Below, piece by piece: positions 18,471-27,276 of a DNA stretch of 64,000 nucleotides. Numbering within the stretch: the first letter of the stretch is position 1; the number at the start of each line of letters is the position of its first letter. The notes under the pieces were generated by a model. That model worked only from the letters and a program-made list of their open reading frames with translations, was not told the DNA's origin and ran no database searches. The translations under genes and the position numbers were made by a program. The stretch is from Labrenzia sp. OB1 (GTDB lineage Bacteria; Pseudomonadota; Alphaproteobacteria; Rhizobiales; Stappiaceae), in the NCBI RefSeq assembly GCF_001624695.1, contig NZ_JSEP01000001.1, positions 125,286-189,285 on the forward strand, written 5' to 3'.

Positions 18471-19481
18471 ATGGATCAGACGCAAAAGCTCATCAACGCC
18501 GGCGAAGACGCGGTTGACGAGATGCTGTCGGGGATCATGGCGGCACATGGCAGCCACCTGTGGCGACCGGAGAACGCACCGCGGGCGGTGATCGCCAGGG
18601 ACGGCCCCCGAAAAGGCAAGGTCGGGCTGATCATCGGCGGGGGCTCGGGTCATGAGCCGACATTTCTTGGCTTCGTCGGCAAGGGCCTGGCCGATGCCGC
18701 GGCCATTGGAAATGTGTTCGCCTCCCCTCCGCCCCAGCCAGTCGTTGATGCCGCAATGGCGGTCGATGGCGGCGAAGGCGTCCTCTTCATGTATGGCAAC
18801 TATGCCGGCGACGTCATGAACTTCGACATGGCGGCGGAGATGCTCGAACTTGAGGACATCGAGGCGCGCACGGTGTTGACCACCGACGACATCGCATCAG
18901 CGCCCCGCGAGGCCCGTGCGACGCGCCGGGGTGTCGCGGGAAATGTCTTCATCTTCAAGGCGGCGGGTGCCGCCGCCGACAAGGGCCTGTCTCTCGATGA
19001 GGTCGAGCGCGTCGCCCGCCACGCGAACGACCGGACTTACACGATGGGCGTTGCCCTTTCCGCCTGTTCCCTGCCGCATACCCGCCGTCCCAATTTCCAG
19101 TTGGCCGCCGGCGAAATGGAAATCGGCATGGGCATTCACGGCGAGCCAGGCGTTCGCCGTGGTCCGCTGCAAAGCGCCGATGCCGTTGCCGATGAAATCA
19201 TGGATGCCATCCTTGCGGAAATGGCAGCCGGAGCAGGAGATGAAGTCGCGGTCCTGGTGAACTCGCTCGGATCGACCCCGCTGATGGAGCTTTACATCCT
19301 TTATGCACGCGTCGCCGAACGGCTCGGCGAGGCCGGTCTGAACATCCACACAAGCCTCGTCGGCCCCTACTGCACATCCATGGAAATGGCCGGAGCATCG
19401 ATCACGGTCATGCATCTGGACAGCGAGTTGAAGCAGATGCTCGACCATCCCTGCGACTGTGCGATGTTTCAGGTAAGGTAA
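18471..19481 (+). CDS. dhaK: Dihydroxyacetone-kinase-type DhaK subunit
   Basis: A 336-residue DhaK protein: GGGSGHEPTFLGFVGKGLADAA near residue 55-75, VLFMYGNYAGDVMNFDMA, and GIHGEPGVRR, which contains the histidine that covalently holds the ketone substrate in DhaK. GAGGAGG precedes the ATG. With DhaL (next gene, 3-bp gap) it forms a kinase for dihydroxyacetone or, in C4-sugar loci, for erythrulose. No PTS DhaM gene is in the window, so the phosphoryl donor is uncertain. In this locus it could supply L-erythrulose 1-phosphate or salvage dihydroxyacetone. Confidence 0.88.
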   Translation: MDQTQKLINAGEDAVDEMLSGIMAAHGSHLWRPENAPRAVIARDGPRKGKVGLIIGGGSGHEPTFLGFVGKGLADAAAIGNVFASPPPQPVVDAAMAVDGGEGVLFMYGNYAGDVMNFDMAAEMLELEDIEARTVLTTDDIASAPREARATRRGVAGNVFIFKAAGAAADKGLSLDEVERVARHANDRTYTMGVALSACSLPHTRRPNFQLAAGEMEIGMGIHGEPGVRRGPLQSADAVADEIMDAILAEMAAGAGDEVAVLVNSLGSTPLMELYILYARVAERLGEAGLNIHTSLVGPYCTSMEMAGASITVMHLDSELKQMLDHPCDCAMFQVR

Positions 19482-19484
19482 CCC

Positions 19485-20099
19485 ATGGATTTCACGGCAA
19501 AAGACCTGCAAGCGCTGCTGGACGAACTCGCCCGGGTGATGGCGGCCGAGCGCGATACCCTGTGCGCCCTTGACGGAGAAATCGGCGATGCCGACCATGG
19601 CATCGCCATGGAACAGGGCATGGCGGCAGCGGCAAGTGCCGCGCGTGATTTGGCCGCAGACCTGGAGGACTGCAGCCTTCAGGACCTCTTCAACGCCGCA
19701 GCGAAGGGCTTTCTGAACGCTGTCGGCGCGTCCTCCGGACCTCTTTATGCGACGGCCTTCATGCGAGCGGGAAAACAGGTCGGCCCCGCGACATCGATCG
19801 CAGCCGATGACCTGAGATTTGTAATCGTGGCCATGGCGGACGGCATCACCCATCGCGGCAAGGCCGAGACTGGCCAGAAGACGATGATCGACGCCTGGAG
19901 GCCAGCCGCCGACATCGCGGCAGCGGGAGGAACCTCGGCCGACGTCCTCGCCGCGGCGGAAGCCGGTGCAGCGTCCACCCGCGATATGGTCGCGACACTG
20001 GGCCGTGCCGCGCGCCTGGGCGACAGAAGCCTCGGTCATCCGGACCCCGGCGCCGTGTCCGCCACCCTGATCGTCAAGGCCATATGCATGCGTTTCTGA
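19485..20099 (+). CDS. dhaL: Dihydroxyacetone-kinase-type DhaL subunit
   Basis: A 204-residue nucleotide-binding subunit. Diagnostic residues are the magnesium-binding aspartates in GEIGDADHGIAMEQGM (about residues 29-44), ASSGPLYATAF, GKAETGQKTMIDAWRP and RLGDRSLGHPDPGAVS. The protein holds ADP/ATP and transfers phosphate to the ketose bound by DhaK. It follows dhaK by 3 bp. A weak hairpin lies about 90 bp after its stop. Confidence 0.9.
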   Translation: MDFTAKDLQALLDELARVMAAERDTLCALDGEIGDADHGIAMEQGMAAAASAARDLAADLEDCSLQDLFNAAAKGFLNAVGASSGPLYATAFMRAGKQVGPATSIAADDLRFVIVAMADGITHRGKAETGQKTMIDAWRPAADIAAAGGTSADVLAAAEAGAASTRDMVATLGRAARLGDRSLGHPDPGAVSATLIVKAICMRF

Positions 20100-20189
20100 A
20101 ACGGCATTCAGAACGAGGGCCGTCGCAGTGCCGGCCTATCATGACTTGGCTTTTGCACTGCAACACGCTAAGAGACCCGGATCACACGG

Positions 20190-20210
20190 ACCCGGGTGAG
20201 ATTCCCGGGT
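20190..20210 (+). terminator. GC hairpin downstream of dhaL
   Basis: ACCCGGG, loop TGAGATT, CCCGGGT, with further CCGG-rich pairing around it. No T-run follows closely, so it is a candidate rather than a clear terminator between dhaL and the SulP gene. Confidence 0.35.
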
Positions 20211-20308
20211 GGCTCTTCCGGCCGCCGATCCGCCGGACAACCCGAAACTTTATCTTGAACCACCGTAGCCGGAAATGCCGCTCCGGATGACAGAACTTTG
20301 GGCTGTTT

Positions 20309-21799
20309 ATGATCTCCTTCACTCAATACAAAAACCAATGGACGGGTAACATCCGGGCCGACCTGCTGTCGGGCCTCGTCGTTGCACTCGCCCTGATCCC
20401 GGAGGCTATCGCCTTCTCCATCATTGCGGGCGTCGATCCGAAGGTCGGACTCTATGCGTCCTTTTCCATCGCCGTGCTTGTCGCCATAACCGGTGGCCGC
20501 CCCGGCATGATCTCGGCCGCAACCGCCGCAACGGCGGTGCTCATGGTGACCCTGGTCAAGGATTACGGGCTGCAATATCTGCTTGCCGCCACCGTTCTTG
20601 CCGGACTGCTGCAGATCGGCGCCGGATTGCTGAAGCTCGGATACGTGATGCGCTTCGTTTCCCGCTCCGTCATGACAGGCTTCGTCAACGCGCTGGCGAT
20701 CCTGATCTTCATGGCGCAGCTGCCGGAACTGGATCCCTCGCGCGTGCCGCTCCTGACCTTTGCGCTCGTCGCCGCCGGTCTTGCGATCATCTATCTGTTC
20801 CCGCGTGTGACCAAGGTCATTCCCTCGCCGCTTGTGACAATCATCGTGCTGACCGTCCTGTCGATCACCTTCGGCTGGGATGTGCGCACCGTCGGCGATA
20901 TGGGAGAACTCCCGAACACGCTGCCGATATTCCTGATCCCGGATATCCCGCTGACCTTCGAGACCCTGCAGATCATCTTCCCCTATTCGCTTGCCGTCGC
21001 CGTCGTCGGCCTGCTGGAAAGCCTGATGACCCAGCAGATCGTGGACGATCTTACCGATACGCCTTCCGACCGGAACCAGGAATGCATCGGCCAGGGCATC
21101 GCCAACACGGCAACCGGTTTCATTGGCGGCATGGCCGGATGTGCCATGATCGGCCAGTCGATGATCAACGTGAAGTCCGGCGGACGCGGACGCCTGTCCT
21201 GCTTCGCAGCCGGTGTCTTTCTTCTCTTCATGGTGGTGGTCTTGGGCGATCTCGTCGGCCAGATCCCCATGGCCGCTCTTGTTTCGATCATGATCATGGT
21301 GTCGATCGGCACATTCTCCTGGAGCTCGATCAAAAACCTGAAAGAGCATCCCCGCTCGTCATCCATAGTCATGCTGGCGACGGTGTTCTTCGTGGTCTAC
21401 ACCCACAACCTTGCCATCGGCGTGCTCGTCGGCGTGTTGCTCTCGGGCCTGTTCTTTGCCTGGAAGATCTCGCAGATTTTCCGTGTAACGACGACGATCA
21501 GCCCGGACGGGCGGCATCGGACCTATCAAATCGCGGGACAGCTGTTCTTCGCCTCCTCGGAGGATTTCATGAAGGCACTCGACTTCAAGGAAGCAGCCGA
21601 GAAGGTGACAATCGATGTCAGCCGCGCCCATATCTGGGACATTTCATCGGTCGCCGCCCTCGACATGGCAGTCCTGAAATTCCGCCGCGAAGGCGCGGAA
21701 GTGGACATCGTCGGAATGAACGAGGCATCGGAAACCATTGTCGACAGCCTTGCGATCCACGACAAGCCGGGCGCCATGGAAAAACTGCTGGGGCATTAG
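20309..21799 (+). CDS. SulP-family anion transporter with STAS domain
   Basis: A 496-residue membrane protein. The N-terminal transport domain has about eleven hydrophobic spans and SulP blocks ([62 protein letters not shown]). A STAS domain forms the last 90 residues or so ([20 protein letters not shown]). SulP proteins carry sulfate, bicarbonate or dicarboxylates; the substrate is not evident. It is followed after 10 bp by a universal stress protein, a pairing that suggests regulation of transport by a nucleotide-binding partner. It does not obviously belong to the sugar pathway. Confidence 0.9.
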   Translation: MISFTQYKNQWTGNIRADLLSGLVVALALIPEAIAFSIIAGVDPKVGLYASFSIAVLVAITGGRPGMISAATAATAVLMVTLVKDYGLQYLLAATVLAGLLQIGAGLLKLGYVMRFVSRSVMTGFVNALAILIFMAQLPELDPSRVPLLTFALVAAGLAIIYLFPRVTKVIPSPLVTIIVLTVLSITFGWDVRTVGDMGELPNTLPIFLIPDIPLTFETLQIIFPYSLAVAVVGLLESLMTQQIVDDLTDTPSDRNQECIGQGIANTATGFIGGMAGCAMIGQSMINVKSGGRGRLSCFAAGVFLLFMVVVLGDLVGQIPMAALVSIMIMVSIGTFSWSSIKNLKEHPRSSSIVMLATVFFVVYTHNLAIGVLVGVLLSGLFFAWKISQIFRVTTTISPDGRHRTYQIAGQLFFASSEDFMKALDFKEAAEKVTIDVSRAHIWDISSVAALDMAVLKFRREGAEVDIVGMNEASETIVDSLAIHDKPGAMEKLLGH

Positions 21800-21809
21800 G
21801 GAGGCTCAT

Positions 21810-22664
21810 ATGACTACAGGCACATTGATTGCCCTTGTGGACGGTTCGAAATACTCGCAAAGCGTCTGCCACTATGCGGCATGGATCGCCAAAAGGATCG
21901 AGGCCACGGTCAAGATCTACCACGTCCTCGGACGCCGCCAGGGTGTCGACCGGCAGGATCTCAGTGGCGCAATCGAGCTCGGTGCGCGCTCCCACATTCT
22001 GGAGGAGCTGAGCGAACTCGACACAAGGCGCGCCAAACTCGCCCACGCCCAGGGACGGGCGATCCTCGAGGATGCCCAGGCAATCGTCGAGGCCGAAGGT
22101 GTGCGTGTGGAAACACGGCTGCGGCAGGGAGATCTGGTTGAGACCGTCCTCGCCAAGGAAGACACCGGCGACATGATCGTCATCGGCAAACGCGGTGAAG
22201 CAGCGGATTTTGCCAAGCTCCATCTCGGTTCGAATCTGGAGCGGGTCGCCCGCTCAAGCAGCAAACCGATCTTCGTCGCAAACCGCGAGTTCAAGCCGGT
22301 CACCAAGGTTCTGGTTGCCTTCGACGGCGGACACTCATCGCTGAAGGCCGTGGACTATCTGGCGCGCAACCGTCTGCTTGCGGACATCCCGGTCGCGCTG
22401 GCGTTCGCGGGAGTGGAAACCCCGGATATTCGCAAGGCCCTCGAAAACGCGAAGGCGACATTGTCAGCCGGAGGATTTGAAGCCGAGATCCTCATCGAGA
22501 ACGGCAAGCCGGACAATACGCTCGGCAAGCTCGTTGAGGAAAAGGGTTTCGATCTGGTTGTCATGGGAGCCTACGGCCATTCCCGGATCCGCAGCCTGAT
22601 CATCGGCTCGACCACATCGGAAATGATCCGCACCTGCAAGGTGCCGATCCTGCTCATGCGCTGA
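21810..22664 (+). CDS. Tandem universal stress protein (UspA family)
   Basis: A 284-residue protein with two Usp domains (about residues 1-150 and 160-284). The first lacks an obvious phosphate loop; the second ends with VVMGAYGHSRIRSLIIGSTTSEM, the GxxGxxxxxxxGS-T ATP-binding pattern. GGGAGG upstream of this ATG decides the start; the frame is open further upstream into the SulP gene. It is co-transcribed with the SulP gene. Confidence 0.88.
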   Translation: MTTGTLIALVDGSKYSQSVCHYAAWIAKRIEATVKIYHVLGRRQGVDRQDLSGAIELGARSHILEELSELDTRRAKLAHAQGRAILEDAQAIVEAEGVRVETRLRQGDLVETVLAKEDTGDMIVIGKRGEAADFAKLHLGSNLERVARSSSKPIFVANREFKPVTKVLVAFDGGHSSLKAVDYLARNRLLADIPVALAFAGVETPDIRKALENAKATLSAGGFEAEILIENGKPDNTLGKLVEEKGFDLVVMGAYGHSRIRSLIIGSTTSEMIRTCKVPILLMR

Positions 22665-22701
22665 GCGGAAGTTCCGGTTCTAACCTTGTGTTCATGGGGC
22701 A

Positions 22702-22732
22702 GGCGGAGTGCGGATACATGCTGCAGTCCGCC
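22702..22732. terminator. Small hairpin between convergent usp and lerI genes
   Basis: GGCGGA pairs with TCCGCC around a 19-nt loop that itself can pair (CGGA with TCCG). It lies in the 83-bp convergent gap. Weak evidence. Confidence 0.3.
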
Positions 22733-22747
22733 GCCGTGATTATCGCT

Positions 22748-23533
22748 TCATCTCAAGAGCGCGCCAAGCTTGCCCGAACATCTGGAAAGGATGTCGAGAT
22801 ATCCCTCGACATCCCAGGCGGACCGGCCGATGAACAGCCCGTCCACATGCGGGCAGGAAATCAGCTCCTCGCAATTTCCCGGATTGACCGAACCGCCATA
22901 AAGGCACGGGATTCGTCTTCCAAGAACCTCTTCGGCAACCTCGATGATTTCCGCCTGCCGGGCATCCGCATAGTCTGAAGTGGCCGGAATACCATTGACC
23001 CCGATTGCCCAGACCGGCTCGTAGGCCAGCAGGACGCCGGCCTGCTTCTGCTCTCCCGACAACTTGCCCAGCGCCGCGCGAACCTGGGTTTCCAGAACAG
23101 CGCGCGCCTGTCCGGCTTCCCGTTCCGCCAGCGTCTCGCCGATACAGATCAGCGGGATCAGCCCGTGACGCACAGCGGCTTCCGTCTTCAATCCGACCGT
23201 TTCGTCCGTTTCGCCAAAATGGGCCCGGCGTTCGGAATGTCCCAATTCGACGATATCCAGACAGCAGTCCGTCAGCATCGCCGGGGACACCTCCCCTGTC
23301 CATGCGCCGGCGTCCTGCCAATGCATGTTCTGCGCGCCCACCTTCACGGATGTGGAGGCAAGCATTGTCTTGACCTCCCGCACGGCTGTGAAGGGCGGGA
23401 TCACGAAGCGCTGGATGCGCGGGTCGCGGTCGTCTTCGCTTGCAATGAGCCCCTCGGCAAAGCGCCTGGCATCGGCCAGCAGCTTGTTCATCTTCCAGCT
23501 TGTTCCGATCCATGCCTGGATGGTGGCGGCCAT
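22748..23533 (-). CDS. lerI: L-erythrulose-1-phosphate isomerase (triose-phosphate-isomerase family)
   Basis: A 261-residue TIM-family protein with intact catalytic residues: GTSWKMNK (Asn/Lys), ELGHSERR (His) and LAYEPVWAIG (Glu), plus the phosphate loop YGGSVNPGN. In tetritol and apiose pathways this branch (LerI/EryH) isomerises L-erythrulose 1-phosphate to D-erythrulose 4-phosphate. That role is chosen because the gene ends the operon of the second sugar transporter and because derI, tal and a decarboxylating RLP are nearby. By sequence alone a housekeeping TpiA cannot be excluded. A 127-bp gap separates it from the permease upstream. Confidence 0.78.
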   Translation of the reverse strand: MAATIQAWIGTSWKMNKLLADARRFAEGLIASEDDRDPRIQRFVIPPFTAVREVKTMLASTSVKVGAQNMHWQDAGAWTGEVSPAMLTDCCLDIVELGHSERRAHFGETDETVGLKTEAAVRHGLIPLICIGETLAEREAGQARAVLETQVRAALGKLSGEQKQAGVLLAYEPVWAIGVNGIPATSDYADARQAEIIEVAEEVLGRRIPCLYGGSVNPGNCEELISCPHVDGLFIGRSAWDVEGYLDILSRCSGKLGALLR

Positions 23534-23660
23534 TCTGTCAGTCCTCTTCGATATTCAGGTTTCCTTGCGCGCGAGCCTTCCTGCCGCTCTTGCCACGCGC
23601 ATCATCCCGGAAGCCCGGCTGGCGTCAAGCCGGCCGGGCGTCGCTCCAGCGCAACTGAAG

Positions 23661-24689
23661 TCATTGCGAGGCTTGCCCCATCTCGCCTGAAACTTCGGGC
23701 GACCCGTCCTCATCCGGCGTCTTCCGTTTGCCCCGGGCCGAACGCTCAACACCGGCCAGTGCAAGCACCAGGATGACGACGACACCCTGAACCATGTTCT
23801 GCGTGCCCAACGGCAGGCTCATGATCTGCATCGTGGTAACGATCAGGATCAGGAGGATACTGGCGAACATCGTTCCAAAGGCCGTCGACGAGCCACCGAA
23901 AATCAGCGTCCCGCCTACCACGACAGCCGCAATCGACTGCAGAAGGTAGGCCTGCCCCATTTCCAGAAACGCGCCACCGACAAATGCGCCAAGAAACAGA
24001 CCGGTCAGGGAGGCCAGCGTCGAGGAGATGAAAAACGCGCTCGCCTCGATGCGCTTCACCGCGACCCCGGCAAGCCGAGCGGCATCGCGGCTCTGACCTG
24101 TCGCCGACAGTTGTTTTCCATAAACGGAATACCGCAGCACGATCGCGGCCAGCACCACAGTTGCGAACGCGACGATGGCCATGACCGGAAGTCCGCCGAT
24201 CTTGGCCGTTGCGATGTATCGCAGGGTCGGACTGACGGCGAAGCCCGGGATCGCCCGGTTTGCCAGCAACGTCGCGGTGGCAAGCACGAAGCCGGACGAC
24301 AAAGTGGCGATGATCGCCGGAATTCCGATGATCACAACAAGGAAGGCATTCACCGCACCGATGCCCAGCCCCAGAAAAAGCGCGGCCAGAACGCCGGCCA
24401 CGAGATTGGCGTCTTCGCCGCGGATCACGATCAGCGCCACGAAGGCGCTCAGGGTCAGGACCGCCGGGATCGACAGATCGATGTTTCCCCGCCCTGTGGA
24501 CAAGACGAACATCTGCCCGAGACTGATGAGCGTCAGAAAAGACGCCGACAGGACAACGCCGGAAACACTCGACAGGCTGAACCGGTTTGTCACCACGGAC
24601 AGGATGATCCACACGATCACAACGGCAATGGCCGACCAGATCCAGCGGTTGCCATGCGTCCAGGACAGGAAACGCTGCACGATGGTCAT
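23661..24689 (-). CDS. CUT2 ABC transporter permease, second system
   Basis: A 342-residue RbsC-like membrane protein (BPD_transp_2) with about nine to ten spans. Family blocks are LSTGRGNIDLSIPAVLTLSAF, IGIPAIIATLSSGFV, the ATPase-contact loop GKQLSATGQSRDAARLAG, and IAAVVVGGTLIFGGSSTAFGT. It overlaps by 4 bp the upstream gene, which encodes an ATPase fused to a second permease, so the transporter probably uses two different membrane subunits. Confidence 0.9.
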   Translation of the reverse strand: MTIVQRFLSWTHGNRWIWSAIAVVIVWIILSVVTNRFSLSSVSGVVLSASFLTLISLGQMFVLSTGRGNIDLSIPAVLTLSAFVALIVIRGEDANLVAGVLAALFLGLGIGAVNAFLVVIIGIPAIIATLSSGFVLATATLLANRAIPGFAVSPTLRYIATAKIGGLPVMAIVAFATVVLAAIVLRYSVYGKQLSATGQSRDAARLAGVAVKRIEASAFFISSTLASLTGLFLGAFVGGAFLEMGQAYLLQSIAAVVVGGTLIFGGSSTAFGTMFASILLILIVTTMQIMSLPLGTQNMVQGVVVILVLALAGVERSARGKRKTPDEDGSPEVSGEMGQASQ

Positions 24690-27172
24690 GATTTACGCTC
24701 CCGTGACACCAGGCTTCGCAGCGCCAGCAGGACAATCAGGATAATCCCCTGCGTGGCTATGTAATAGTCGCTGCTGACGTTGAGCATGCCCAGCAACGCG
24801 CCGATCAGGGACAGCGTCACTGCGCCGGCCACCACACCGATAGGGGAAATGACACCGCCAAGCAGCAGGCATCCCCCCATCACGGCGGCCGCGACGCTGA
24901 GCAGAGTGAAGGAGTTGCCAGCATTGATGTCACTGGCCGTGTTGATGGCTGTCAGCGACAGTCCCGCGACACCGGCGAACACACCGGCGATGAAATAGCG
25001 CACGACCGCGAAACGCACCGCCGACCAGCCCGAGCGGATGGCCGATTGCGGATTGTTGCCGAAGCCGCGAAGAACAACTCCCAGAGGCGATCTGTCGATG
25101 AGGACGATGATCACTGCGGCAATGGCGATCAGGACCACCGATTTTGGAATCCCCCCGAGCGACCAGGTGACCATGGCTCTCAGCCAGTCGGGGCTGGTCC
25201 CGCCGGGCGTCGGCTGGATTGTGAGCCCCAGCCCCGCCCAGATGAACGACGCTCCGAGCGTCACGACAATCGCAGGAATTTTGCGAACCTGGATAAGCGC
25301 CCCCATGGACGCATAGAGTGAAATCGTCAGCAGGATCGCTCCTGCCCCGAGCAGCGGGTTCGTATAGAGCACCGTTGCCGCGAGAACGCTTATGAGCCCG
25401 GCGAACGCGCCGACACCGAGATCGATCTCGCTGCCACCTATGATGAACATCTGCGCAGCCGTGACCAGCACCAGCGAAAGTGCCGGCAGCAGCAGCAGAT
25501 CCATGCCGAAGGTGGAGGCAACCCGGGGGTTGAGTGAAATCATCGCGGTCAGAACCAGTGCAAGCCCGATGAAAGGCGCCGCATCAACAAGGCGCGTCGC
25601 CCACGCGGCGGCGGAACTGCGGGCCTGGGTCTGTTCGGCCTTGCTCTCGCGGGCATGCGCGAAGGACGCGCCGACGATAGCTTCTTCGGAAATTTCCTCG
25701 CCCACAAGTTCCCGCACGATCTTTCCGTCGGAAAAGACAAGCACGCGATCGGCGGCAAGCAGTTCGGCATCCTCGGTCGTGTACCAGATGAGGATGCGCC
25801 CTTCCTTGGCCGCGTTGTTGCAAAGCTTGTAGAAATCCTGTTTCGTCGCCACATCGACGCCGCGCGTCGGATCGTCGAGCAGCAGGATCGGCGTATCGGC
25901 GGCAAGGGCCCGCGCGACGAGCGCCTTCTGCTGGTTGCCGCCGCTCAATTCCAGAATGTTCGAGTTGAACCGCTCCTCGTCCAGGCCGAGCCGTGCCGCG
26001 TGATGCGCGGCTTCCTTGCGCTCTTCAGCGTCGGAGACGAACCCCAGCGGGAACCGGCCGGCAATGCGGCCGATGCTGATATTCGCCAGGACGTTCCACT
26101 GAGAAAACACCCCTTCCTTCTGCCGGTCGCCGGCTATGAAGCTGGCGGCGGCATCGCGCTCCACATCGCGGTTCCTGCCGTGGGGAGCGAAGACCGCATG
26201 AAGCAGTTCACGCTGACCGTTGCCTTCCAGACCTGCCAGACCGACGATCTCCCCGTGGCGGATCTCGACGGGATGACCTATGGGCTCGACCAGGCCGCCC
26301 GTCAGTCTGATCACACCTTCTCCTGCTTCCTGTTTGCTTTCGACAGCATGCTGGTGAATGACATTGACGTCACCGCCCATGAGTTCGACGAGATGCTCGA
26401 TCGTCGCTTCGCGGGCTGCCCCCTGCCAGGCGAGCCTGCCGTTGCGCAGCACCACAACCCTGGTTGCTATGTCGATGATATCCTCGAGCTTGTGACTGAT
26501 GAAGATGAAGGCCATGCCTTCACTCGCCTTCCGGCGCACGAACTCCCTCAGTTGCATCGAGCGGGTCTGGTCGAGGGACGATGTCGGCTCATCCAGAACG
26601 ATCAGGCGAACCCCGGGCGTGGCCGCCGCCCGGGCGATCTCGACCATTTGCCGCTCGCTGATGGACAATCGTCCGACGTTGTCGTCAACCCTGAAGGTGA
26701 TATCGGGAAAGACGTCATCGAGAGCGGTTGCGGCACGCGCGCGATGCCGGCCGCGCCAGCCGGGCACCGGAAGCATGCTGTCCGGCGATTCCAGAAAGAA
26801 GTTCTCCGCGACCGAAAGGTTGGTGCAGAGCGAAAGCTCCTGATGCACCATCCGGATGCCGCGCGCCTGGGCCGCGGCCGTGTTGTAGCGTTCGAAATCG
26901 GTATTTTCTCCATCGAAGGCAATCGAGCCCGAGGTGGGTGTCACCGCGCCGGAAAGAATTTTCATCAAGGTGGACTTGCCCGCGCCGTTGCCACCGACCA
27001 GTCCGAGAACCTCACCCGGATTGATGACGATATCGATATGGTCGTTGGCCCGCGTCGGACCGAAGTCCTTGGTGATGCCGGCGAGCGCAACACTGCCGGC
27101 GAATCCGTTTATCGCCTGCACCGGTGCCGGAGAAATTTCCGACAGCGACACGGCTTCAGTATTCTTGATCAA
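24686..27172 (-). CDS. Fused ABC ATPase (two NBDs) and CUT2 permease
   Basis: About 828 residues. The N-terminal ~500 are RbsA-like: Walker A GGNGAGKS, LSISERQMVEIARAA, VLDEPTSSLD, then a second domain with degenerate Walker A (GLEGNGQREL) and LSGGNQQKALVARAL. After a linker rich in Ala/Gln (ESKAEQTQARSSAAAW), a complete RbsC-like permease follows (IIGGSEIDLGVGAFAGLIS, RKIPAIVVTLGASFIWAG, loop SPLGVVLRGFGNNPQSAIRSG, VAAAVMGGCLLLGGVISP). Normally these are separate proteins. The frame is continuous without a stop, so this is a true fusion. The start is uncertain: the open frame begins at a TTG inside a hairpin, while TTG at 27170-27172 has GGAGG five bases upstream and is preferred. Confidence 0.88.
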   Translation of the reverse strand: MIKNTEAVSLSEISPAPVQAINGFAGSVALAGITKDFGPTRANDHIDIVINPGEVLGLVGGNGAGKSTLMKILSGAVTPTSGSIAFDGENTDFERYNTAAAQARGIRMVHQELSLCTNLSVAENFFLESPDSMLPVPGWRGRHRARAATALDDVFPDITFRVDDNVGRLSISERQMVEIARAAATPGVRLIVLDEPTSSLDQTRSMQLREFVRRKASEGMAFIFISHKLEDIIDIATRVVVLRNGRLAWQGAAREATIEHLVELMGGDVNVIHQHAVESKQEAGEGVIRLTGGLVEPIGHPVEIRHGEIVGLAGLEGNGQRELLHAVFAPHGRNRDVERDAAASFIAGDRQKEGVFSQWNVLANISIGRIAGRFPLGFVSDAEERKEAAHHAARLGLDEERFNSNILELSGGNQQKALVARALAADTPILLLDDPTRGVDVATKQDFYKLCNNAAKEGRILIWYTTEDAELLAADRVLVFSDGKIVRELVGEEISEEAIVGASFAHARESKAEQTQARSSAAAWATRLVDAAPFIGLALVLTAMISLNPRVASTFGMDLLLLPALSLVLVTAAQMFIIGGSEIDLGVGAFAGLISVLAATVLYTNPLLGAGAILLTISLYASMGALIQVRKIPAIVVTLGASFIWAGLGLTIQPTPGGTSPDWLRAMVTWSLGGIPKSVVLIAIAAVIIVLIDRSPLGVVLRGFGNNPQSAIRSGWSAVRFAVVRYFIAGVFAGVAGLSLTAINTASDINAGNSFTLLSVAAAVMGGCLLLGGVISPIGVVAGAVTLSLIGALLGMLNVSSDYYIATQGIILIVLLALRSLVSRERKS

Positions 27173-27209
27173 GGATGCCTCCGGAATGGCCGCACAAGGG
27201 GCTCTGGAA

Positions 27210-27243
27210 GTCTGGCCGGCCAAACGGATTTGGCCGGCCAGAC
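27210..27243 (-). other. Stem-loop after the second CUT2 binding-protein gene
   Basis: GTCTGGCCGGCCAAA, loop CGGA, TTTGGCCGGCCAGAC: a perfect 15-bp stem. It lies between the binding-protein stop and the ATPase-permease start, and would hide the far-upstream TTG of the latter. Probable attenuator or mRNA stabiliser. Confidence 0.7.
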
Positions 27244-27276
27244 GCGCTTGAATGCTTGGTTGGAGTTCTGCCGGCT

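Noticed and set aside
22748..23533. Housekeeping triose-phosphate isomerase
   Set aside because: Catalytic residues are compatible, but the gene closes a sugar transporter operon and the partner derI, tal and RLP genes favour a LerI role; kept as an alternative, not as the call.
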